DNA of 10,963 nucleotides from contig PCWJ01000002.1 in assembly GCA_002787295.1 (NCBI GenBank), positions 4,404 through 15,366 of the forward strand, written 5' to 3'. Source of the DNA: Candidatus Nealsonbacteria bacterium CG11_big_fil_rev_8_21_14_0_20_37_68. Its GTDB lineage: Bacteria; Patescibacteriota; Minisyncoccia; Minisyncoccales; GCA-002782225. Shown here one piece after another: positions 1 to 7,396 of the stretch. The notes under the pieces were generated by a model. The model worked only from the letters and a program-made list of their open reading frames with translations, ran no database searches and was not told where the DNA came from. Every line of letters starts with the position of its first letter. The stretch's first letter is position 1. The translations under genes were made by a program, and so were the position numbers.

Positions 1-135
1 TTTAATTTTGCCTCTGTTTTTTCTTCTTCCCCAAAAATTAAATAGGAAATTCACCCACCTGAATTTTGCTTTGCAAAATTTTGGCGGGTAAACCTTAAAT
101 AATAAAGACCCTAAGGCGTTTTTTATTTGTTAAAA
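1..135 (+). promoter_or_regulatory. rpoB upstream region with a 37-base hairpin
   Basis: No gene is visible here. A strong stem-loop spans 53-89. The inner stem 62-69 pairs perfectly with 73-80 around a TTT loop, and the outer arms 53-59 and 83-89 pair with one mismatch. No T-run follows, so it does not look like an intrinsic terminator on the + strand. An AT-rich stretch at 95-105 could hold a -10 box (TTAAAT or TAATAA), with TTGCAA at 71-76 as a weak -35. In that case the hairpin would overlap the promoter rather than lie in the mRNA. The sequence before the rpoB ATG is A/T-rich and has no ribosome binding site at normal spacing. The hairpin is seen directly; the promoter is a weak guess. 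Confidence 0.4.
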
Positions 136-3100
136 ATGGAGAAAATTAAGAGTTTTTCAACATCAAAAATTACCCTTTCTCCACCTTTTTTATTAGAAGT
201 TCAGATTGAGGCTTGGAGAAATTTTTTAAGGAAAGACTTACCGGAGCTTTTTTCTGAAATATCTCCAATTCGTGATTATACTCAAAAAGAATTAGAGTTA
301 TGGTTTTTAGATTACAAGCTGGATCCGCCCAAATATAAATCAGATTTGGAGGCAAAACAAAATGACGGTTCCTATGAAGGAGCCTTGAGAGTTAGAACAA
401 GGTTGGTCAATCTAAAAACCAAGGAAGCTAAAGAACAAGAAGTTTTTTTGGCCGACTTCCCCATAATGACAGAAATGGGAACTTTTGTCGTGAACGGAGT
501 GGAAAGAGTTGCCATCTCTCAATTAATTCGTTCGCCGGGAGCTTTTTTCACCACCCAAAGCACTCAGGGCAAAAATTATTTTGGAGCTAAAATTATACCA
601 AACCGGGGGGCCTGGCTTGAATTTGAAACAGAGCCCTCAGGCTTTATTGGAGTTAAAATTGACAGGCGGCGAAAGGTGGCAGCAACTACTCTTTTGCGGG
701 CAATGGGAATTGATAATAGCGAGACCATAAAAGAACTTTTTAAGGAGGTGGACTTAGACCCCAATCTCAAATACGTCGAACAAACTTTATTTAAAGATTC
801 CACCAAAAATCAGGCCGAGGCCTGGATTGAAATTTATCGAAGGATGAGGCCGGGAGAGATGGCAAGTCCGGAATCAGCCGGAGAACTGTTTAAAAATATG
901 TTTTTTAATTTTGAGAGGTACGATTTATCAAAAGTTGGAAGGTGGAAAACCCGGCAGAGACTCCCGGAATTAAAATCAACCCCGAAGCAGAACCTTCGGT
1001 TCGCTACGGGGCAAGAAAGCGAAAAAGACGAAGATATTACCGTTGAGGACAGAGTTTTACATCCCGAAGACATTGTGGCGGTTCTCAAAGAGATAATTCA
1101 TTTAAATAATACTCCCGGCGCCCAGCCAGACCAAATTGACCATTTGGGAAATCGGAGAGTTAGAGCCTTAAATGAGTTCTTACAGAACAGACTAAGGTTA
1201 GGATTAATGAGAATGGAAAGGATTATTAAAGACCGAATGTCAACCTTGGATATTTATACTTTAACTCCAGCCCAACTGATTAATCCGAGACCGGTAATGG
1301 CAGTGGTTAAAGAATTTTTTAGTTCTTCCCAGATGTGTCAATTTATGGATAATGAAAATCCTCTGGCAGAGTTAGAGCACAAAAGAAGATTATCTGCCAC
1401 CGGTCCCGGAGGATTAACCAGGGAGAGGGCGGGGTTTGAAGTGAGAGATGTTCAGCCCTCTTATTATGGAAGAATTTGTCCGATTCAAACTCCCGAGGGA
1501 CCTAATATTGGTTTAGTTGGACACTTGGCTTCCTTTAGTAGAATCAATCCTTATGGGTTTATTGAAACTCCCTATTTTAAAGTAGAAAATGGGAAAATTA
1601 CTAATCAAATTCAATATTTAAATGCCTACGAAGATGAAAGATATAACATTGCTGCCGGGGGAATTGCGGTCGATAAAAAAAATAATATTTTGCCAAAAAA
1701 AGTTGAGGCCAGGATAAAAGGAGAACCCGGCATTATTTCTAAAGATAAGCTAGATTTTATCGATGTTTCTCCAGAGCAGTGCATTTCTGTTGCTACTTCT
1801 CTTATTCCCTTTTTAAGAAATGATGATGCCAATCGGGCCCTAATGGGATCCAATATGCAGCGCCAGGCAGTGCCCTTAATTTTACCAGAAGCCCCTTTAG
1901 TTTGTACAGGCCTGGAAGAAAAAGTAGCCAGAGATTCCGGTCAAGAGCTGATAGCCACAGATGACGGGGCTGTTAAAGAAGTAGATGCTGCCCATATTAC
2001 TATAAAGGCCAAAAACCAGGAGAAGATCTATAATTTAAGAACTTTTATTAGGACTAATCAATATTCCTGTTTTCATCAAAGACCGTGCGTTAAAAAAGGC
2101 CAAGTTGTTAAAAGGCAAGATGTTTTAACTGATGGTGGAGCAATAAATCGGGGAAGATTAGCTCTGGGTCGAAATCTTTTGGTAGCATTTTTGCCCTGGA
2201 GAGGAGAAAATTTTGAAGATGCCATTATTATTTCAGAAAGGTTAGTTAAAGATGATGTTTTTAGCTCAATTCAGATGGAAGATTTTAGCTGCGATGTAAG
2301 GGAAACTAAATTGGGACCCGAAGTTACTACCGCTGACATCCCCAATGTTGGAGAAGAAAAACTAAAAGATTTAGATGAGGAGGGAGTAGTAAGGATTGGA
2401 GCCGAGGTTGGCCCAAACAATATTTTGGTCGGGAAGATTTCTCCAAAAGGGGAAGCTGAATTAACTGCAGAAGAAAGACTTTTACGAGCTATTTTTGGGG
2501 AAAAAGCTAAGGAAGTTAAAGACACCTCTTTGTTAATGGAGCATGGAAAAAGAGGAAGGGTGGTTGGAATAAAAATTTTTGAAAGAGCTCAGGGTTACAA
2601 GTTAAAACCGGGGGTAATAAAAAGGATTAGAGTAGAAGTAGCCCAGCTAAGAAAAATTACCGCCGGAGATAAATTATCTGGAAGGCACGGAAACAAGGGA
2701 GTAGTTTCTAAGGTTTTAACGGAAGAAGAAATGCCCTTTATGGAAGATGGTACCCCGATGGATATCGTCTTAAATCCCCTGGGAGTATCTTCCAGAATGA
2801 ATATTGGTCAGATTTTAGAAACTCATTTGGGATGGGCGGCCAAAAACTTAGGCTATATCGCAGTTTCTCCTGCCCTATCCGGCGCTACCGAAAAGGATAT
2901 TAAGAAAGAATTAAAAGCTGCCGGCCTCCCCGAGTCAGGAAAAATTACTTTGTATGACGGCAGAACCGGTCTTGCTTTTCCTGAAAAAATTACAGTGGGC
3001 TTTATATATATGATGAAACTTGTGCATATGGTTGAAGATAAAATTCATATGCGCTCCATTGGTCCCTATTCCTTAATTACTCAACAGCCATTAGGGGGGA

Positions 3101-3366
3101 AGGCTCAGTTTGGAGGACAAAGATTCGGAGAGATGGAAGTTTGGGCCCTGGAAGGATATGGGGCAGCTCATATCCTGCAAGAGATGCTAACTATAAAATC
3201 AGATGATGTAATAGGCAGGGCGGCTACTTACAATGCGATTTTAAAAGGAGAAGAAATTCAAAATCCCAATATACCAGCCTCATTTAATTTATTGGTTAAC
3301 GAATTAAAATCTCTTGGGTTAAATATAGAAATGAAGGAAGAAAAACCAAAAGAAGAAAAGAAATAG
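136..3366 (+). CDS. rpoB: DNA-directed RNA polymerase subunit beta
   Basis: This is the beta subunit of RNA polymerase, which with beta' forms the catalytic cleft for RNA synthesis. It has 1076 residues from the ATG at 136, short against about 1340 in E. coli and in line with bacteria that lack the large lineage inserts. Visible landmarks are the rifampicin-pocket segment at residues about 396-427 (QFMDNENP, HKRRLSATGPGG), QTPEGPNIGL at about 451-460, GENFEDAI, GDKLSGRHGNKG, and the C-terminal clamp region with QPLGGKAQFGGQRFGEMEVWALEGYGAAHILQEML. A TTG nine bases upstream could add three residues, but ATG is preferred because neither start has a ribosome binding site. The protein ends in a Lys/Glu-rich tail. 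Residues about 282-293 (TPKQNLRFATGQ) lie in a palindromic in-frame insert. rpoC follows after 99 bases on the same strand, so the two are probably co-transcribed. Identity is certain; the start is likely. Confidence 0.98.
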   Translation: MEKIKSFSTSKITLSPPFLLEVQIEAWRNFLRKDLPELFSEISPIRDYTQKELELWFLDYKLDPPKYKSDLEAKQNDGSYEGALRVRTRLVNLKTKEAKEQEVFLADFPIMTEMGTFVVNGVERVAISQLIRSPGAFFTTQSTQGKNYFGAKIIPNRGAWLEFETEPSGFIGVKIDRRRKVAATTLLRAMGIDNSETIKELFKEVDLDPNLKYVEQTLFKDSTKNQAEAWIEIYRRMRPGEMASPESAGELFKNMFFNFERYDLSKVGRWKTRQRLPELKSTPKQNLRFATGQESEKDEDITVEDRVLHPEDIVAVLKEIIHLNNTPGAQPDQIDHLGNRRVRALNEFLQNRLRLGLMRMERIIKDRMSTLDIYTLTPAQLINPRPVMAVVKEFFSSSQMCQFMDNENPLAELEHKRRLSATGPGGLTRERAGFEVRDVQPSYYGRICPIQTPEGPNIGLVGHLASFSRINPYGFIETPYFKVENGKITNQIQYLNAYEDERYNIAAGGIAVDKKNNILPKKVEARIKGEPGIISKDKLDFIDVSPEQCISVATSLIPFLRNDDANRALMGSNMQRQAVPLILPEAPLVCTGLEEKVARDSGQELIATDDGAVKEVDAAHITIKAKNQEKIYNLRTFIRTNQYSCFHQRPCVKKGQVVKRQDVLTDGGAINRGRLALGRNLLVAFLPWRGENFEDAIIISERLVKDDVFSSIQMEDFSCDVRETKLGPEVTTADIPNVGEEKLKDLDEEGVVRIGAEVGPNNILVGKISPKGEAELTAEERLLRAIFGEKAKEVKDTSLLMEHGKRGRVVGIKIFERAQGYKLKPGVIKRIRVEVAQLRKITAGDKLSGRHGNKGVVSKVLTEEEMPFMEDGTPMDIVLNPLGVSSRMNIGQILETHLGWAAKNLGYIAVSPALSGATEKDIKKELKAAGLPESGKITLYDGRTGLAFPEKITVGFIYMMKLVHMVEDKIHMRSIGPYSLITQQPLGGKAQFGGQRFGEMEVWALEGYGAAHILQEMLTIKSDDVIGRAATYNAILKGEEIQNPNIPASFNLLVNELKSLGLNIEMKEEKPKEEKK
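980..1011 (+). repeat. in-frame GC-rich palindrome inside rpoB
   Basis: This imperfect hairpin lies within the rpoB reading frame. CCCCG (980-984) pairs with CGGGG (1007-1011), AGC (986-988) with GCT (1003-1005), and GAACC (990-994) with GGTTC (998-1002), around a TTC loop. There is one mismatch (985/1006) and one bulged base (989), giving 13 base pairs in total. It is much richer in G+C than its surroundings and encodes TPKQNLRFATGQ. In RpoB families this segment, just after the conserved RYDLSKVGR and before the VLHPEDIV stretch, varies in length. The structure is seen directly; an origin by insertion of a mobile palindromic element is inferred. Confidence 0.7.
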
Positions 3367-3463
3367 TTGGAATGTTGGACCGCTTTGCTTTGTTAGATTG
3401 TTGGAAGGTAACCTTCTAACAAAGCGAGCGGAGCGAGTGATCCAACAATCTAACAATCCAACA
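3366..3463 (+). repeat. rpoB-rpoC intergenic inverted repeat with 8-mer tandem units
   Basis: The spacer is almost wholly made of inverted repeats. The 15 bases at 3391-3405 are the exact reverse complement of 3441-3455. Outside this, GTTGGA (3366-3371) pairs with TCCAAC (3457-3462). A competing 9-base stem pairs CTTTGTTAG (3388-3396) with CTAACAAAG (3416-3424). The right arm is a quasi-tandem 8-mer: CCAACAAT, CTAACAAT, CCAACA (3442-3463). The loop holds the GC-rich string GCGAGCGGAGCGAG (3424-3437). As mRNA it would be a long hairpin between two co-transcribed genes, possibly affecting processing or relative expression. It lacks a terminating T-run. Confidence 0.8.
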
Positions 3464-3465
3464 TA

Positions 3466-6400
3466 ATGCATGTTGCCGACTTACAATTAATAAAAATCAA
3501 ATTAGCCTCGCCGGAGGAGATTTTATCTTGGTCTCACGGCGAAGTAACTAAACCCGAAACTATTAATTATAGAACCCAAAGGCCGGAAAAAGATGGTTTG
3601 TTTTGTGAAAGAATTTTTGGTCCCTCCAAAGACTACGAATGCTATTGCGGTAAATACAAGGGGATTCGCTACAAAGGCATAATTTGTGATAAATGCGGAG
3701 TAGAGATTACCAAGGCCCAGGTCAGACGGGAAAGAATGGGTCATATTACCCTATCTTCTCCCTGTTCTCATATCTGGTTTCTAAGAGGTGTTCCGTCTAG
3801 AATGGGACTATTATTAGATATTCCTATGCAGCAAATAGAAAGAATAATTTATTTTGCCAGCTACATTGTAACTCAAACTAATGAGGAAGCCAAACAAAAA
3901 GTTTTAAAAGAGATTGAGAAAGAATATAACGTTAAAGCCAAAAGTCTAAAGGAAAAAGGGAAAGCTGGCAGTATGGGTAAGGGGAAAAAGTTATTAGGCA
4001 AAGACCAAAGCCCCAAAACTAAAGGCCAAACTGGCAGCCGGTCCCAAAAACCAAAACCCAAATTACAGGAGTTAAAAGTGGCGAGAGATAGGGCAAGAGA
4101 AGAAGTTTTGAGTTTGAAACCATTAAGAGTTCTTTCCGAAGCTGAATATCGTGCCTTTTCTTTAAAGTACGGCCAAGTTTTTGAGGCAGGAACAGGAGCT
4201 GAAACTTTAAGAAAAATATTTGCGGAGACCGATTGGAAACAACTTTCTAAAAATTTAAAAAAACAGTTGGAAGCCTCGCCTCCGGATAGGCGCAAAAAAC
4301 TTTTAAGAAGAATAACGATAATCCAAAAAATAATAAAAGCCGGAATTAAACCAGAGTGGATGTTCCTACAGGTCCTGCCGGTTTTGCCTTCGGAGTTGAG
4401 ACCAATGGTTCAGTTGGATGGAGGAAGATATGCTTCTTCAGATTTAAATGACCTTTACAGGCGGGTAATTAATCGCAACAATCGTCTTCATTATCTCTTG
4501 GAAATTAATGCTCCTGAAGTTATTGTTAGAAATGAAAAAAGAATGCTCCAAGAAGCCGTAGATGCTCTTATTGATAACGGTATGAGAAAGGGTCAAACTA
4601 CTACCGCTACCACTGGCGGGAAAAGGCTTCTTAAGTCTTTGGCTGATATGCTGAAAGGAAAACAGGGAAGATTCCGCCAGAATTTATTAGGGAAAAGGGT
4701 AGATTATTCTGCAAGATCGGTAATTGTAGTTGGCCCGGAATTAAAATTTAATCAGGTGGGGATTCCAAAGAGAATGGCCCTGGAGCTTTTTAAGCCCTTT
4801 GTTATTAAAAAAATTTTAGATAGAGAACTAGCTTATAATGTTAGAGCTGCTACCAAGTTAATTGAAGAGGAGACCCCCGAAGTTTGGGGGATGTTAGAAG
4901 AGGTGGTAAAAGATAAACTGGTTTTATTAAATAGGGCTCCCACCCTCCATAGATTGGGAATTCAGGCATTTAAACCAGTTCTTATTGAAGGCCAAGCCAT
5001 TAGAATTCACCCAATGGTTTGTAAGGCTTTTAATGCTGATTTCGATGGAGATCAGATGGCGGTTCATCTTCCTCTCTTAGATAAAGCCCAGCAGGAAGCT
5101 AAAGAAATAATGTTATCTTCTCTTAATTTATTGAAGCCAGCTACCGGGACTCCGATTGTAACTCCCACCCAAGACATAGCGTTAGGAATTTATTGGATTT
5201 GCAAAATAAAGGATGAAGCCAAAGGAGAGGGGAAAATATTTGGTTCCAAAAATGAAGCAATTTTAGCCTCAGATTCAGAGGTAGTAGACTTGAGGGCAAA
5301 AATTAAGGTCAGGATAGCCAGGGGAATTTTTGAGACATCGGTTGGTCGGATTTTATTTAACAATACCCTTCCCGATGGCTTCCCTTTTATTAATGAAGAT
5401 ATGAATTCTAAAAAATTGGACAAAATAGTTGGTAAGGTTATTGAAAACTATGACATTGAAACTTCCCAAAAAGCTTTAGATAAGATTAAACAATTAGGAT
5501 TTGAATATTCTACGATATCTGGAATCACCTGGGGAATGGATGATTTAATTGTTCCGAAAGAAAAAGAAAAATTAATAAGAGAAGCCGAAAAAGAGATAGA
5601 GACGATAGATTCCCATTATAAAAAAGGGCTTTTGTCCAGGGAGGAAAAAAGTAATCAAGTAATTGAGGTTTGGCAAGGGGTAAGGTCTAAAATTGAAAAA
5701 TTGGTTCCTCAGAGCTTGGGCCCATTTAATCCGGTTTTTGCCATTATTGAGTCCGGGGCAAGAGGTTCTTGGTCACAACCCGTTCAGATGTCGGGCATGA
5801 AGGGTTTGGTTATCAATCCGATGGGTCAAATTATTGAGTTGCCGGTAAAGAGTTCTTACAAAGAGGGATTGGGCGTTCTGGAATATTTTATTTCTACCCA
5901 CGGAGCAAGAAAAGGAACGGCAGATACTGCTTTAAGAACTTCTACCGCCGGCTATCTTACTCGGAGGTTGGTTGACGTTGCCCATGAAATAGTAATTACT
6001 GAAGAAAATTGCAAAGATGAAGAAGGCATCGTTGTTTTAAAAGAAGATGCCGAAGAAATTTCCCAAAATTTACTCTTTAAAATAGTGGGCAGAATTTGTC
6101 AGGAATCGATAAAGAATCCAAAAATCCGTAAAATGATTGTAAAGAAAGGAGAAATGATTGATTGGAAATTAGCTAATAAAATTAAAGATGCCGGAATCGA
6201 AAAAGTCCGAGTAAGAAGTCCAATCAGTTGCAAATCTAAATATGGAATATGTCAAAAATGTTACGGCTGGGATTTGGGACGCAATCAATTAATTAAATTA
6301 GGCGAGGCGGTTGGAATTGTCGCCGCTCAGGCTATTGGGGAACCGGGGACCCAATTGACCCTGAGAACTTTTCATACCGGAGGAGTAGCCGGAGGGGGAG

Positions 6401-7146
6401 ATATCACCCAAGGATTACCGAGAGTAGAAGAAATTTTTGAAGTAAGACCACCTCGAGGCAAAGCCGTAATTTCCCAAGTGGAGGGGAAGGTTTTGGAGGT
6501 GACACCAGAGAGAATAATAAGAATAAAGTTGACTAAGCAAATTAAGCCGGCGGACCAGACTAAAAAACTCAAAAAACTTAATAAACTTAAAGAACTTGGT
6601 ATTGTTGAATATAAAATTCCTCCTAAAAGAGCAATTTGGGTAGAAGTTTCCCAAAACATCAAAAAAGGTCAACAGCTTTGCGAGGGGAATTTAGACCTCA
6701 AAGAGTTGTTTCAAGCGGCCGGGCTATCAGAAGTTCAGCGCTATATTTTAAGAGAAATCCAAAGAATTTATGTTTCTCAAGGAGCAATAATTCATGACAA
6801 ACACTTGGAGACGATAATAAGACAGATGTCTTCTCGGATGAAAATAAAAGATAGGGGTCAAAGCCCTTTTGATGAAGGAGAAATTGTCGAGAGATCAAAT
6901 TTTTTGGAAGAAAACCATAAATTAAAAAAAGAAAATAAAAAATTGGCAGAAGCCCAACCAATTTTACTTGGAATTTCTAAAGTAGCCCTAACCACAGATT
7001 CTTTTTTATCTGCCGCTTCTTTTCAGGAAACCGCCAAGGTTCTTATCAAAGCAGCACTCGAGGGAAAAGAAGATAAACTTCGCGGGTTGAAAGAAAATGT
7101 AATTATAGGAAAATTGATACCAGCGGGTACCGGTTTTAAGAAATAA
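3466..7146 (+). CDS. rpoC: DNA-directed RNA polymerase subunit beta'
   Basis: This is the beta' subunit of RNA polymerase, which carries the catalytic magnesium site, bridge helix, trigger loop and clamp. It has 1226 residues. The N-terminal zinc site has C59, C61, C74 and C77. The active-site motif NADFDGD is at 523-529, with the three metal-binding aspartates at 525, 527 and 529. The bridge helix is near 764-782 (GARGSWSQPVQMSGMKGL) and the trigger loop lies around FISTHGARKGTADTALRTSTAGYLTRRL, about 808-835. The second zinc site has C849, C922, C929 and C932. The C-terminus keeps LLGISKVALTTDSFLSAASFQET and ends at IPAGTGFKK, the usual endpoint. A Lys/Gly-rich low-complexity insert sits at about 156-200, and a KKLKKLNKLKEL repeat at 1033-1044. 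No ribosome binding site precedes the ATG. Transcription is probably shared with rpoB through the intergenic dyad. Identity is certain. Confidence 0.98.
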   Translation: MHVADLQLIKIKLASPEEILSWSHGEVTKPETINYRTQRPEKDGLFCERIFGPSKDYECYCGKYKGIRYKGIICDKCGVEITKAQVRRERMGHITLSSPCSHIWFLRGVPSRMGLLLDIPMQQIERIIYFASYIVTQTNEEAKQKVLKEIEKEYNVKAKSLKEKGKAGSMGKGKKLLGKDQSPKTKGQTGSRSQKPKPKLQELKVARDRAREEVLSLKPLRVLSEAEYRAFSLKYGQVFEAGTGAETLRKIFAETDWKQLSKNLKKQLEASPPDRRKKLLRRITIIQKIIKAGIKPEWMFLQVLPVLPSELRPMVQLDGGRYASSDLNDLYRRVINRNNRLHYLLEINAPEVIVRNEKRMLQEAVDALIDNGMRKGQTTTATTGGKRLLKSLADMLKGKQGRFRQNLLGKRVDYSARSVIVVGPELKFNQVGIPKRMALELFKPFVIKKILDRELAYNVRAATKLIEEETPEVWGMLEEVVKDKLVLLNRAPTLHRLGIQAFKPVLIEGQAIRIHPMVCKAFNADFDGDQMAVHLPLLDKAQQEAKEIMLSSLNLLKPATGTPIVTPTQDIALGIYWICKIKDEAKGEGKIFGSKNEAILASDSEVVDLRAKIKVRIARGIFETSVGRILFNNTLPDGFPFINEDMNSKKLDKIVGKVIENYDIETSQKALDKIKQLGFEYSTISGITWGMDDLIVPKEKEKLIREAEKEIETIDSHYKKGLLSREEKSNQVIEVWQGVRSKIEKLVPQSLGPFNPVFAIIESGARGSWSQPVQMSGMKGLVINPMGQIIELPVKSSYKEGLGVLEYFISTHGARKGTADTALRTSTAGYLTRRLVDVAHEIVITEENCKDEEGIVVLKEDAEEISQNLLFKIVGRICQESIKNPKIRKMIVKKGEMIDWKLANKIKDAGIEKVRVRSPISCKSKYGICQKCYGWDLGRNQLIKLGEAVGIVAAQAIGEPGTQLTLRTFHTGGVAGGGDITQGLPRVEEIFEVRPPRGKAVISQVEGKVLEVTPERIIRIKLTKQIKPADQTKKLKKLNKLKELGIVEYKIPPKRAIWVEVSQNIKKGQQLCEGNLDLKELFQAAGLSEVQRYILREIQRIYVSQGAIIHDKHLETIIRQMSSRMKIKDRGQSPFDEGEIVERSNFLEENHKLKKENKKLAEAQPILLGISKVALTTDSFLSAASFQETAKVLIKAALEGKEDKLRGLKENVIIGKLIPAGTGFKK
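3931..4068 (+). other. low-complexity Lys/Gly/Pro-rich insert in rpoC
   Basis: Residues about 156-201 of RpoC are dominated by Lys, Gly, Gln, Ser and Pro (for example GKAGSMGKGKK and SRSQKPKPK). The DNA at about 4006-4062 is a run of degenerate CCAAA/CCCAAA words with a repeated CTGGCAG (3965-3971 and near 4030). It sits in the coiled, length-variable region after the first zinc site and before the conserved stretch leading to PEWMFLQVLPVLP. It is probably a disordered, surface-exposed expansion. The frame is intact, so the protein should be functional. Confidence 0.6.
6562..6597 (+). repeat. four tandem 9-base units inside rpoC
   Basis: Four consecutive 9-mers (AAAAAACTC, AAAAAACTT, AATAAACTT, AAAGAACTT) encode KKL-KKL-NKL-KEL, residues 1033-1044. 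They lie in the variable part of the C-terminal region that follows GLPRVEEIFEVRPPRGKAVIS. The unit length keeps the frame, so copy number could change without disrupting the protein. Confidence 0.75.
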
Positions 7147-7162
7147 CTAAAATATGTATAAT
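7134..7162 (+). promoter_or_regulatory. possible ftsK promoter with consensus -10
   Basis: A perfect TATAAT lies at 7157-7162, starting 11 bases after the rpoC stop codon. The -35 position at 17-base spacing (7134-7139, TTTTAA) matches the consensus poorly and lies inside the rpoC end. If the -10 is used, transcription would start near 7169, just where the composite palindromic element begins, making that element the ftsK leader. In an AT-rich genome a lone TATAAT can arise by chance. Confidence 0.35.
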
Positions 7163-7170
7163 TACAAGTG

Positions 7171-7373
7171 AGGGAGCGAAATAATCGCTCGGCAAGGTTG
7201 ACTCGAGGAGCACGCCGTCTAAAATTTCGCTCGGCAAACTGCTTCGGAGAACCGCAGAATTTCCCCACCGAGGAAATTCTGCTTATGTCCTCGGCTCGCT
7301 CCTCCCGACTTCGTCGGGAGACCATGGCCGCTCGCCTCCGGATGTTCTCCTCAGCAGTTGCCTCGCTAATTTT
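7171..7373 (+). repeat. composite palindromic element between rpoC and ftsK
   Basis: This is a GC-rich, non-coding stretch of about 200 bases made of nested inverted repeats. In the outer arms GGC (7233-7235), AACTGCT (7237-7243) and GGAGAAC (7246-7252) pair with 7360-7362, 7353-7359 and 7344-7350. AAAATT (7221-7226) extends the pairing to 7368-7373. Inside, a perfect 11-base stem joins 7254-7264 to 7272-7282 with a 7-base loop, and a perfect 8-base stem joins 7302-7309 to 7313-7320 around TTC. A small 6-base hairpin lies at 7174-7190. CGCTCGGCAA occurs twice as a direct repeat (7186-7195 and 7228-7237). There is no transposase, so it could be a non-autonomous element, a dispersed repeat or a structured leader RNA. 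A GTG-started frame across it is treated as spurious. Confidence 0.75.
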
Positions 7374-7396
7374 AATTATTCGTAATTCGTAGGGTT

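Noticed and set aside
127..135. TTG start for rpoB giving three extra residues
   Set aside because: ATG at 136 is nine bases downstream in the same frame and neither has a ribosome binding site, so the commoner codon is preferred.
4277..4292. CGCCT/AGGCG hairpin in rpoC encoding SPPDRR
   Set aside because: It is short, lacks the CTTCG apex, and is not clearly out of character with nearby coding sequence. Too weak to count as a third in-frame element.
3873..4295. Minus-strand frame of 140 codons inside rpoC
   Set aside because: It is antisense to intact rpoC, made possible by the low-complexity Lys-rich insert. Composition is that of a shadow frame.
4874..4890. CCCCC/GGGGG hairpin in rpoC
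   Set aside because: It encodes the conserved EETPEVWGML segment; a 5-base stem here is likely chance.
7023..7325. Minus-strand frame of 100 codons overlapping the rpoC end and the palindromic element
   Set aside because: It overlaps conserved RpoC coding sequence and the repeat, with no start signal or family resemblance.
7168..7392. Open frame of 74 codons starting at GTG between rpoC and ftsK
   Set aside because: It lies entirely across the nested palindromes, has no ribosome binding site, and its Arg/Ser-rich translation follows from the GC-rich repeats. No recognisable domain.
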